Below, piece by piece: positions 9,315 to 16,615 of a stretch of 37,253 nucleotides of DNA. Each line of letters opens with the position of its first letter. The first letter of the stretch is position 1. The DNA lies in the NCBI RefSeq assembly GCF_016786355.1, contig NZ_JADWYX010000091.1:1-37253 (forward strand), given 5' to 3'. The notes below the pieces were generated by a model. It saw nothing but the letters and a program-made list of their open reading frames with translations, did no database searches and was not told the DNA's origin. A program made the translations under genes and the position numbers. This stretch comes from Frankia sp. AgB1.9 (GTDB lineage Bacteria > Actinomycetota > Actinomycetes > Frankiales > Frankiaceae).

Positions 9315-10855
9315 CCGAGACCGGTCCGGAGCCGAGCCGCACGGTCGTGGTGGCCGGCGGCGGCCCGACCGGACTGCTGGTCGCCTGCGAGCTGGCCCTC
9401 GCGGGCGTGCACGCCATCGTCGTCGAACCCGACGGTGCGAAGCCAGATCACTCCGCCGGCATGGCCATACACGGCCGCACGCTCGAGGCCCTCGAGCAGC
9501 GCGGCCTGACGGAGCGGCTGCGCGCCGAGGGACTGATCCCCTGGCCTCGTACCCCGTTCGGGTTCCTCTGGCTGGACGTCGACGTGGTCGGGCCGGAGGA
9601 CCACACCTACGGCATGGCGCAGTGGCGCACCGAGCGGGTGCTGCGGGCGCGTGCCGGTGAACTCGGCGTCGAGATCCGGACCTCGCAGCGTGTGACAGGC
9701 TACGTCGAGGACGCCGACGGGGTCACGGTGACCGTGAGCGCGGCCAGCCCGGCGGGCCCCGCGCCGGGCGCCGCCACGGTCGAGGCCGCCTACCTGATCG
9801 GCTGTGACGGCGCCTTCAGCACCGTGCGCCAGCTGGCGGGCATCGCATGGGACCGGCATCCGCCGTCGGCCTACGGAGGTGTGCTGGGGGACCTGCCCGT
9901 CGAGAACGGGGTTCCCGAAGTCCTCGACGCTGGTCTGCATCCGGCAGGCGTCTTCGGCGCGATCCCGATCCCGCCCGACAAGCTGCGTCTGATGACGGTG
10001 GAGTTCGGCGGCGTTCCCCCCGGGCCCGGTGAACCCGCGCCAGACGCGGCGGAGCTGCGGGCGAGCGTCAAGCGGATCGTCGGGCGGGACCCCGACCTGC
10101 GAGATCTGGTCTTCCAGGCCCGGTTCGGGCACGAGAGCACGTTCGCCGACACCTTCCGCCGCGGCCGGGTCTTCCTCGCCGGCGACGCGGCGCACGTGCT
10201 GTTCGTCTCGGGCACCCAGGGGCTGAACCTGGGCGTGCAGGACGCGCTCAATCTGGGCTGGAAGCTCGCGGCCGAGATCAACGGCTGGGCGCCGCCGGGA
10301 CTGCTCGACAGCTACGACGCCGAGCGCAGGCCCGCCGCGGTCAACGCCTGTCGGCACGCCCGGGCGCAGCTGGCGCTCATGCACCCGCTGGACCGGGTGG
10401 CGCCGCTGCGCGACCTGGTCGCCGAGCTGCTCAGGTTCGACGAGGTCAACCGCTACCTGCTGCGGATGCCCACCGAGGCGCGGTACCCGTCGCCGCCGCC
10501 GGGCGGATCGCCGTTGGTCGGTTACCGGCTGCCCAATGTGCCACTGGACACCGCTGACGGACGGATCCCCGCCGCCGCTCTGTTGCACGCCGCCCACGGC
10601 CTGGTCCTCGAGTTCGGGACGGACGTCGCCGCACCGCCCCGGCTGGACCTGCGCGGCTGGGCAGGCCGGTTCGACGTCGTCCGGGCTCGCCACGACCTGG
10701 CCGGCGACGCGGCGGTGGGGCACGCCAAGCTGGTGGTGGTCCGGCCCGACGGTCACGTCGCCTACGCGGGGGCGCCTCATGACGGCCAGGACGCGCCGGC
10801 TCTCGCGCAGGCGCTGAGTACCTGGTTCGGCGATCCCGTCGGCACGCGGTGCTGA
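9311..10855 (+). CDS. Second FAD-dependent hydroxylase-type monooxygenase (PF01494 family)
   Basis: This 514-residue paralogue starts at GTG inside the stop of the preceding gene (4-nt overlap), giving a translationally coupled pair. Visible motifs are VVVAGGGPTGL near residues 12-22, IGCDGAFSTVR (DG motif) and VFLAGDAAHVLFVSGTQGLN (second FAD motif). The C-terminal region again resembles the thioredoxin-like domain of this family. The segment between the FAD motif and the substrate domain differs clearly from its neighbour (for example VEPDGAKPDHSAGMAIHGRT), which suggests a different substrate or position of attack. Such paired hydroxylases often act in sequence in aromatic or polyether polyketide pathways; which reaction occurs here cannot be read from sequence. 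A hairpin follows at 10873. Confidence 0.92.
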   Translation: MTETGPEPSRTVVVAGGGPTGLLVACELALAGVHAIVVEPDGAKPDHSAGMAIHGRTLEALEQRGLTERLRAEGLIPWPRTPFGFLWLDVDVVGPEDHTYGMAQWRTERVLRARAGELGVEIRTSQRVTGYVEDADGVTVTVSAASPAGPAPGAATVEAAYLIGCDGAFSTVRQLAGIAWDRHPPSAYGGVLGDLPVENGVPEVLDAGLHPAGVFGAIPIPPDKLRLMTVEFGGVPPGPGEPAPDAAELRASVKRIVGRDPDLRDLVFQARFGHESTFADTFRRGRVFLAGDAAHVLFVSGTQGLNLGVQDALNLGWKLAAEINGWAPPGLLDSYDAERRPAAVNACRHARAQLALMHPLDRVAPLRDLVAELLRFDEVNRYLLRMPTEARYPSPPPGGSPLVGYRLPNVPLDTADGRIPAAALLHAAHGLVLEFGTDVAAPPRLDLRGWAGRFDVVRARHDLAGDAAVGHAKLVVVRPDGHVAYAGAPHDGQDAPALAQALSTWFGDPVGTRC

Positions 10856-10872
10856 GCCGGAGCCCCGCCCGT

Positions 10873-10905
10873 CCCGAGACGGCGAGGGCCACCCGCCGTC
10901 TCGGG
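10873..10905 (+). terminator. Hairpin after the hydroxylase operon
   Basis: An 11-bp perfect stem (CCCGAGACGGC / GCCGTCTCGGG) with an 11-nt loop starts 17 nt after the hydroxylase stop. There is no T-tract, as is common for actinobacterial terminators. Confidence 0.65.
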
Positions 10906-11496
10906 CGGCGCGTGCCGGCTGGCGAGATCCGACCGGTCCTCGCGCTGATCGCCCCGAACGAAGACCCGACGCCCAACCGGGCACGCAGCGCCGGTGGGAG
11001 GCCCATCGACGGGGTGAGCAGGCCGAGATGACGCGGGCCATGCGGATCGGCGCGTGGCTGCTTAGGCTGCTGCTCCAGTGGTCGGGCCATGTCGCCGTGC
11101 ACCGGGTGCGGGCCGCCCGGGGGACGGTCCTCCTGTTCGCGTGGCCTTTTCCGCTGCTTCAGCTGGCGATCCTGGAGGATCCGGGCAGCCTCGATCCAGG
11201 TTCGACCGGCCGGCACGACGCCGGCCAGGCGACCGACGACGAGGGGCCTCCCACCACGCGCGGCGAGCCAGGCATACGCCACGAGCCACCACCGGGCCAT
11301 CCGGAGAGGGTGTGCCGCGTGCCCCCGAGCGAGACCGAGCTGTCGCTGTGGCGGCAGATCTCCGCTGGTACGGTGCCGGAGGACGGCCCGCCGAAGCCGT
11401 GAGCACTCTCCGTCGCGGGAGGCGCGGCCCCTCGCCGCGTTGAGGCGACGGATGCCGCTGACGCGACCGCCGGCCGCCGACCACCCGCGCGGCTGC
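10906..11496. other. 590-nt gap without a convincing gene
   Basis: Open frames exist on both strands here (for example a plus frame at 11028-11402 and a minus frame from 11300). None shows a recognisable domain, a ribosome site or consistent coding character, and the minus frame would run far into the hydroxylase gene. I call it non-coding or decayed DNA between convergent operons. Confidence 0.4.
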
Positions 11497-12156
11497 TCAG
11501 CGCGAGACCAACGGCATCAGGACCTCGTCGACGATCGCGAGCAGGTGGTCGTCAGGAACCGAGGGCCCTTGGTTCACGACGTAGTGGACGATCATCGCTG
11601 GCCCGACGGTCGCCACCAGTGCCGCGTCCATTCCCGGGCGGAGCTCGCCTTGCGCGATTCCCCGTCGCAGCACCTCCAGCGTGAGGTCACCGCACGGGTC
11701 CATGACCCGCTGTCCCACGACCGCGTGCATCAGGCCGCCGGCGGTGGCCGCCTCGCTGCGCACGACCTGGAAGACCGTGCCGTGCGTGAGGGCGATGGCA
11801 TCGCGGATGCATCGCAGCAGAGCGAGCAGGTCCTCCTTGACGGAAACACCCAGCCGGAGTTCGGCCGGGTCGGGCAGGACGCTGCTGAGCGCGGCGGCGA
11901 CCAGCTCGTCCCGGTTGGCCCAGCGCCGGTAGAGCGCGGCCTTCCCGGTCCCGGCCGCGGCAGCGACACCCTCCATGGAAAGACCGATGTAGCCGACCGT
12001 CCGCAGCTGGTCGAGAGCGGCGTCCAGGACGGCTTTCTCGAGGACCTTTCCTCGCCGCCGCGTGCCGGAGCCTCCGCCTGATCCGGGGGTACTGACGCTG
12101 GTTGTGATCGCGAGCCCTCCAGATTCCTCGCAGAGGCGTTCCTTGCGAACCATCAT
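11497..12156 (-). CDS. TetR/AcrR-family transcriptional regulator
   Basis: This 219-residue protein has an N-terminal helix-turn-helix at about residues 38-85. Characteristic TetR segments are AALDQLRTVGYIGLSMEGVA, then AGTGKAALYRRWANRDELVA. The C-terminal half is ligand-binding and helical, resembling the TetR_C_11 type. The gene is divergent from an MFS exporter start 72 nt away, with a palindrome between them, the classic layout of a repressor that controls its efflux pump. Two Met codons open the frame (12156, 12153). No ribosome site is seen, but TATAGA at 12165-12170 on this strand would give a nearly leaderless transcript. The first 35 residues are low complexity (GSGGGSGTRRRG), so a shorter start cannot be excluded. 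Confidence 0.92.
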   Translation of the reverse strand: MMVRKERLCEESGGLAITTSVSTPGSGGGSGTRRRGKVLEKAVLDAALDQLRTVGYIGLSMEGVAAAAGTGKAALYRRWANRDELVAAALSSVLPDPAELRLGVSVKEDLLALLRCIRDAIALTHGTVFQVVRSEAATAGGLMHAVVGQRVMDPCGDLTLEVLRRGIAQGELRPGMDAALVATVGPAMIVHYVVNQGPSVPDDHLLAIVDEVLMPLVSR

Positions 12157-12191
12157 CCGCAGGATCTATAGTGAACGCGACCGTCTACTAT
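12143..12191. promoter_or_regulatory. Divergent promoters with TetR-type operator
   Basis: A 24-bp imperfect palindrome lies at 12168-12191: arms ATAGTGAACG and CGTCTACTAT match at 8 of 10 positions around a 4-nt centre. On the plus strand TTGCGA (12143-12148) and TATAGT (12167-12172) with an 18-nt spacer form a plausible promoter for the exporter. On the minus strand TATAGA (12165-12170) could be the -10 of the regulator. A repressor bound here would block both. Binding is inference. Confidence 0.6.
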
Positions 12192-12228
12192 CTCGCCAGC
12201 TTCCGCGTCTTGACCTAGGGAGGGTACT

Positions 12229-13725
12229 GTGTCCACCACGTCGCCGCCCAGCGGCACCACGGGCGCCGCCGGCGCCATCAACTCACGGCGCAAGCCAGGC
12301 ATCGCGCTCGTGGTGATCGTGCTGAGCCAGTTCATGATCGGTCTGGACGGGACCGTCGTGAACATCGCACTGCCGAAGATCCACGAGGCTCTCGGCTTCT
12401 CGTCGACCAGCCTGGCCTGGGTCAGCAGCTCGTACACCCTGGCGTTCGGCGGTCTGCTGCTCCTCGGCGGGCGCATCGGCGACATCCTCGGCCGCCGCAA
12501 GATCTTCATCGCCGGTCTGGTCCTGTTCGGCGCGGCCTCGGTGTTCGCCGGTCTGGCCAACTCCGCCGAGTCGCTGCTGGTCTGGCGCGTGGTGCAGGGC
12601 CTCGGTGCCGCGATGGCCGCGCCGAACTCCCTGGCCCTGGTGACCAGCAACTTCGAGGAGGGTCCCGAGCGCAACAAAGCCTTCGGCGCCGTGGCCGCTT
12701 CGTACGCCGCCAGCCTCGCCCTCGGCCTGATCGCCGGCGGCCTGCTCACCTCGAATGCCTCCTGGCGGTGGGTCATGTTCATCAATGTCCCGTTCGCCGC
12801 GCTGGTCCTGGTACTCGCCCCGTTGTTCGTGGTCGAGGCGGACCGCCACCCCGGCAAGTTCGACCTCGGCGGCACCGTGCTCTCGGCCGCCTTCATGACC
12901 GCCGTGGTCTACGGCCTGCTGCGCGCCGCTGGGAGCGGCTGGAACAACGGCGTCACCCCGGGCCTGCTCGCCGCCGGCGCGGTGCTGCTGATCGCCTTCC
13001 TGGTCGTCGAGAGCAGAGCGAGCCAGCCGCTGATGCCGCTCGACCTGTTCACCAGCCGCAATCGTGCAGGCGGCTACTTCAGCCTGATCGGCCTGGTCGG
13101 GACCATGTCCGCGATGAACTACTTCGTCAGCCAGTACCTGCAGGACGGGCTGCGGTTCAGCCCGGCGTCGGCTGGCTTCGCCTTCCTGCCGATGGCCGCC
13201 GCAATCCTGTTCGCCGGCGCCCAGGCCTCCAGGCTGCTTGGCAAGGTCGGCGCCAAGCCGCTGATCCTGGTCGGCATCGTGCTGATCGGCGGCGGCATGG
13301 TCTGGCTGTCCCAGCTCTCGGACTCCACCACCTACGTAAGCGGTGTGCTCGGCCCGATCCTGCTCTTCGGGATCGGCGCCGGCCTGGCGTTCACCGCCAT
13401 CTCCGCCATCATCCTGGGCGACGTCTCCGGGAGGAACGCCGGTTCCGCGGCGAGCGTCCTCGAAATGATTCAGTGGATCAGCTTCACCCTCGGCATCAGC
13501 GTGCTGGTCACCGTCTTCGGTCCGGTCCGCCGGCACGCCGCCGCGAAGGCCCCAGGCAACGCCAAGCACGCTCTGGTCGAGGGCATGAGCGCCGCCTTCG
13601 CCGCGTCGCTCATCTTCGTGGCCCTCTCGATCGCGATCGCCCTGATCGTCATCAAGCCGGCCGCCGCCGCAGCCCCCACCGCGGCCACCGAGGAGACTCC
13701 GGCCCAGGCCGAGCCTGCCGTCTGA
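12229..13725 (+). CDS. MFS drug/metabolite exporter, DHA2 (EmrB/QacA-like) family
   Basis: This 498-residue membrane protein is the length of the 14-helix DHA2 family of proton-coupled exporters. It opens with a cytoplasmic stretch, then ALVVIVLSQFMIGLDGTVVN, a typical first helix with the family Asp. MFS motif A follows as GGRIGDILGRRK, and the helix 4 region reads QGLGAAMAAPNSLALV. Hydrophobic segments continue to about residue 480, and the tail is Ala/Pro/Glu rich. The GTG start has a strong purine run (AGGGAGGG, 12217-12224). The divergent TetR gene and shared operator imply substrate-induced expression. Its position among tailoring genes suggests self-resistance or export of the polyketide. 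A strong terminator follows. Confidence 0.93.
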   Translation: MSTTSPPSGTTGAAGAINSRRKPGIALVVIVLSQFMIGLDGTVVNIALPKIHEALGFSSTSLAWVSSSYTLAFGGLLLLGGRIGDILGRRKIFIAGLVLFGAASVFAGLANSAESLLVWRVVQGLGAAMAAPNSLALVTSNFEEGPERNKAFGAVAASYAASLALGLIAGGLLTSNASWRWVMFINVPFAALVLVLAPLFVVEADRHPGKFDLGGTVLSAAFMTAVVYGLLRAAGSGWNNGVTPGLLAAGAVLLIAFLVVESRASQPLMPLDLFTSRNRAGGYFSLIGLVGTMSAMNYFVSQYLQDGLRFSPASAGFAFLPMAAAILFAGAQASRLLGKVGAKPLILVGIVLIGGGMVWLSQLSDSTTYVSGVLGPILLFGIGAGLAFTAISAIILGDVSGRNAGSAASVLEMIQWISFTLGISVLVTVFGPVRRHAAAKAPGNAKHALVEGMSAAFAASLIFVALSIAIALIVIKPAAAAAPTAATEETPAQAEPAV

Positions 13726-13742
13726 CCGCCGGCACCCGGACC

Positions 13743-13781
13743 ACCGATACTCCCGGCCACTGAATGGCCGGGGGTATCGGT
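13743..13781 (+). terminator. Strong intrinsic hairpin after the exporter
   Basis: The stem is 17 bp: ACCGATACTCCCGGCCA pairs with TGGCCGGGGGTATCGGT (one G-T wobble) around a 5-nt loop. It starts 17 nt after the exporter stop and separates it from the next gene. Confidence 0.85.
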
Positions 13782-13862
13782 GTCCGCGGACCCTTGCTGT
13801 CGCTTTCGCAGACGTCCCGAAGTCGCCGGCTCGGCTTCGTGAGATAGGAAGTGAACTCACTC

Positions 13863-14747
13863 ATGGTCAACGGGAAGTTGGGGCTTGGAAAGCTCGGCCT
13901 GTGGACGAACCAGTTTGATGATCTACCAATCTCGCAGGTCCTTGCGGCGACCGTCGAAATCGAGGAGCTCGGCTACTCCGCTCTGTGGCTCGGCGAGGTG
14001 TCCGGACGCGAGGCGACGACCCAGGCGGCGCTGCTGCTGGCGGCCACCTCCCGGATGACCGTGGCGACCGGCGTGGCCAACGTCTACGGCCGCGACTCGG
14101 TGACCATGGCGCAGGCGCAACGGACGCTGCTGGAGGCTTTCCCCGGCCGCTTCGTGCTCGGGCTCGGGATCAGCCACCCATGGCTCGTCGAGCAGGTCCG
14201 AGGTCTGACGTTCGGCCCGCGGGTGCCCACGATGCGGGCGTACCTCGACAAGATGGACGCCACGCATGTCGGCCCGCCCGAGGCGGAGAAGCGCGGCCCG
14301 CGGGTGATCGGCGCGGTCGGGTCCAAGATGCTCACGCTGGCCGCCGAACGAGCCGACGGCGCGCTGCCGTTCGTTGTGCCTGTCGAGCACACGGCGCAGA
14401 CCCGTGCACTGCTTGGTCCGGACGCCTTCCTCGGCGTGATCCAGGGCGTCCTGCTCGGACCGGAGAACGCCAACACCCGTCAACTGGCCCGCAACTTCGT
14501 CGCGGAGTCGCTGCCGAACCGGGCCGACATGCTGCGCGCACTCGGCTACTCAGTCGACCTGACCGGCCCAGGCGCCGACCGGCTGATACGCGCGATGGTC
14601 GCCTGGGGCGACCAGGACGCGATCACCCGCCGCGTACAGGAACATCTGGACGCGGGTGCCGACCACGTCGCGCTCTCCGTGATCGGCACTCCGCCGAAGA
14701 TGCTGCCCACACAGGAATGGCGCGCACTGGCCGGACTGCTCGGCTGA
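13863..14747 (+). CDS. LLM-class oxidoreductase, probably F420-dependent
   Basis: This luciferase-like (TIM-barrel) protein has about 294 residues. Segments typical of the family are LGLWTNQFDDLP, EIEELGYSALWLGEV, ATGVANVYGRD and RFVLGLGISHPWLVEQ; it resembles the TIGR03620 group of probable F420-dependent enzymes. An upstream in-frame GTG at 13851 would sit directly on the AGGAA purine site (13846-13850), leaving no spacing, so I prefer ATG 13863 at a spacing of 12. These enzymes transfer hydride between F420 and a substrate C=C, C=O or alcohol. Within this locus it could reduce or oxidise the polyketide. F420 rather than FMN is inferred from family resemblance only. Confidence 0.88.
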   Translation: MVNGKLGLGKLGLWTNQFDDLPISQVLAATVEIEELGYSALWLGEVSGREATTQAALLLAATSRMTVATGVANVYGRDSVTMAQAQRTLLEAFPGRFVLGLGISHPWLVEQVRGLTFGPRVPTMRAYLDKMDATHVGPPEAEKRGPRVIGAVGSKMLTLAAERADGALPFVVPVEHTAQTRALLGPDAFLGVIQGVLLGPENANTRQLARNFVAESLPNRADMLRALGYSVDLTGPGADRLIRAMVAWGDQDAITRRVQEHLDAGADHVALSVIGTPPKMLPTQEWRALAGLLG

Positions 14748-14842
14748 CCGGCCACGCCGTCCCACGGTCCGAATACGTGGGCTGCGGCCCCGACATCGTG
14801 CCAGGGGACAACGGCCAACCGCCGGGGGCCGCGGCCGCCGTA

Positions 14843-14860
14843 TTAGCGCCGTTTTAGACG
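14843..14860 (+). promoter_or_regulatory. Direct repeat with 11-bp period before the Rieske gene
   Basis: Heptamers TTAGCGC (14843-14849) and TTAGACG (14854-14860) start 11 bp apart in an otherwise GC-rich gap, ending 56 nt before the Rieske start. An almost identical arrangement ends 55 nt before the first P450. Direct heptamers at 11-bp spacing are the known binding pattern of SARP-type activators; no such regulator is seen in the window. Confidence 0.45.
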
Positions 14861-14916
14861 CCCAAGTCATTCTCTCGGAACCGACTGCCCCACCCCGAAG
14901 ACGACCTGGAGCTGGG

Positions 14917-15240
14917 ATGAGTCTCACCTACGTCCGTGTGTGCGCGCTCGCCGATGTGCCCGAGGACGGAGCGCTCGCGCTCGATGTAGCTGGAACCAGC
15001 GTGGCGATCGTGCGCAGCCAGGGTGAGGTACACGCCATCGAGGACCGGTGTACTCACGCCGACGTCCCTCTGTCCGACGGCGAGGTCTACAAGGGTGCCG
15101 TCGAATGCTGGCTGCACGGCTCCTCCTTCGACCTGCGTACCGGCAAGGCCACCTGCCTGCCGGCTACCACTCCCATCGCGGTGTTCCGCGCCCAGGTGGT
15201 GGACGGTGAGGTACTGGTCAGCCTGGTGAGAGAGAACTGA
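14917..15240 (+). CDS. Rieske-type [2Fe-2S] ferredoxin
   Basis: This 107-residue protein is a stand-alone Rieske domain. The cluster ligands are visible: Cys45-x-His47 in the segment RCTHADVPLSDG and Cys64-x2-His67 in VECWLHGSSFD. The length fits bacterial Rieske ferredoxins of the NirD/BphF type, which pass electrons to oxygenases. No catalytic Rieske oxygenase or ferredoxin reductase lies nearby, but two P450s follow directly, so it may act as their redox partner. That would be unusual, because P450 partners are commonly 3Fe-4S or other ferredoxins. The start at ATG 14917 follows a purine-rich stretch (CTGGAGCTGGG). It has its own upstream repeat element, so it may be transcribed separately from the LLM gene. 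Confidence 0.92.
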   Translation: MSLTYVRVCALADVPEDGALALDVAGTSVAIVRSQGEVHAIEDRCTHADVPLSDGEVYKGAVECWLHGSSFDLRTGKATCLPATTPIAVFRAQVVDGEVLVSLVREN

Positions 15241-15263
15241 CGGCAAGGGTCCCCGTCGGGCAC

Positions 15264-15282
15264 TTTAGCGGAACCAAAGCGG
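15264..15282 (+). promoter_or_regulatory. Direct repeat with 11-bp period before the P450 pair
   Basis: Heptamers TTAGCGG (15265-15271) and AAAGCGG (15276-15282) start 11 bp apart and end 55 nt before the P450 GTG start. They match the element before the Rieske gene in spacing and position. An operator for a pathway activator is inferred. Confidence 0.45.
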
Positions 15283-15337
15283 AAGGCACGAGCATCGTGC
15301 CAGGCACACCAACCTCCACTCACCGAAGGGGTTCTGC

Positions 15338-16588
15338 GTGACCGAGTCTGCCGCGCCCGAGGTCAATCCGTACAAGTTTCCGTTCCCGGAAGGGCCCGAC
15401 CGGTTCCCGTTCCCGGACGGCCCGATGTCCAGCCCACCCCCGGAGTTCGCGCGCCGGCGCCGCGAGTGTCCGGTGAGTGAGGTGACCCTGCCGATGGGTG
15501 ACAAGGTTCTTCTCGCCGTCAAGCATGGCGACATTCAGTCGATCATGAGCGACGACCGCCGGTTCGTGCGTGACCTTTCGGAGCCCAATACTCCGCAGTT
15601 GTTCCCCAACATGGAGGTCCTCGAGGACCCGACCATGTTGATGAACATGCACGGAGACGACCACCTGCGCCTCCGCCGGATCATCAGCCCAGCCGTCAAT
15701 CCGCGCCGCATCGACGAGTGGCGTCCCGAGATCCGCGAGATCATGAACGAGATCCTCGACGAGATGGAGGCCAAGGGCTCTCCCGCGGACCTCATGAGCG
15801 AGTTCGCCGGCAAGGTGCCGATCCGCTTGGTGCTGCGCCAGTTCGGCCTCCCGGACACGGATGGCGCCCTTCTGCGGCGCTGGGTCAGCACCTGGCTGTC
15901 GGTCGCGATGCCGGAGGAGATGGCCGCGGTGCGCGAGGAGTTCACCGCGTGGGTCGTGGCGACGGCCGCCCGATCTCGGGCGAACCCGGGCACCGCGCTG
16001 ATCGACCGGCTGGTGAACGCCCAGGACGACGGCGACCGGATGTCCGACCGTGAGCTGGAATCGATGATCCGCTCAATGATCGCCGGCGGCATCGAGAGCA
16101 TCGGCAACGGCATCAGCCGCTCCGTCTTCACCCTGCTGCGCGAGCGCGAGCACTGGGAGCACCTCCTCGCCAACCGCGAGCTGGTGCCGACGGCGGTCGA
16201 AGAGCTGATCCGGGTCAACCCGCCCGGCGGAGGCTCAGTCGGCCTGATGCGCAAGGCGGCCGAGGACGTCGAGCTGCCTTCCGGGGCCGTGATCCGCAAG
16301 GGCCAGTGGGTCCTCACTCCGGCCGTCGCTGCCGGGCACGACCCGGAAGCCTTCCCCGAGCCGGAGAACTATCGCCTCGACCGCCCGAAGCTGCCGTCCA
16401 CCATGATGTTCGGTGCTGGCCGCCATTTCTGCCCCGGCGTGCACTTGGCCAAGGCGGAGATCGAAATCGCCCTGGACGTGCTGCTCGAGCGCTTCCCCAG
16501 CCTGCACATGACGGTGGCTCCGGAGGACCTGCCCTGGAACAACAGCACCTTCACGATCGGCCTGCCCTGCCTGCCGGTTGCGTGGTAG
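15338..16588 (+). CDS. Cytochrome P450 (tandem copy 1)
   Basis: This is a soluble bacterial P450 of 416 residues. The heme-binding loop is FGAGRHFCPG with Cys365, and the K-helix ExxR is EELIR. The C-helix region reads MHGDDHLRLRRI. In the I-helix the oxygen-activating motif reads AGGIES, with Ser where most P450s have Thr. The N-terminus has two FPFP-type repeats (KFPFPEGPDRFPFPDGP). The GTG start is preceded by AAGGGG at 15326-15331. The gene lies 27 nt before a clear paralogue, so the two are one transcript. As part of the PKS locus it probably hydroxylates or otherwise oxidises the product, with the Rieske ferredoxin just upstream as possible partner. The Ser substitution may be tolerated or may alter oxygen activation. 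Confidence 0.95.
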   Translation: MTESAAPEVNPYKFPFPEGPDRFPFPDGPMSSPPPEFARRRRECPVSEVTLPMGDKVLLAVKHGDIQSIMSDDRRFVRDLSEPNTPQLFPNMEVLEDPTMLMNMHGDDHLRLRRIISPAVNPRRIDEWRPEIREIMNEILDEMEAKGSPADLMSEFAGKVPIRLVLRQFGLPDTDGALLRRWVSTWLSVAMPEEMAAVREEFTAWVVATAARSRANPGTALIDRLVNAQDDGDRMSDRELESMIRSMIAGGIESIGNGISRSVFTLLREREHWEHLLANRELVPTAVEELIRVNPPGGGSVGLMRKAAEDVELPSGAVIRKGQWVLTPAVAAGHDPEAFPEPENYRLDRPKLPSTMMFGAGRHFCPGVHLAKAEIEIALDVLLERFPSLHMTVAPEDLPWNNSTFTIGLPCLPVAW

Positions 16589-16615
16589 CCGGGACCAGCA
16601 CAGGAAGGATACGCC

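Noticed and set aside
10446..11300. Minus-strand frame beginning MARWWLVAYAWLAARGGRP
   Set aside because: Its first third looks protein-like, but it runs about 400 nt into the second FAD hydroxylase gene, crosses its terminator hairpin and matches no family.
12283..13860. Long minus-strand frame opposite the MFS exporter
   Set aside because: It is a shadow of the exporter gene: hydrophilic, repetitive Gly/Glu/Gln composition and no motifs.
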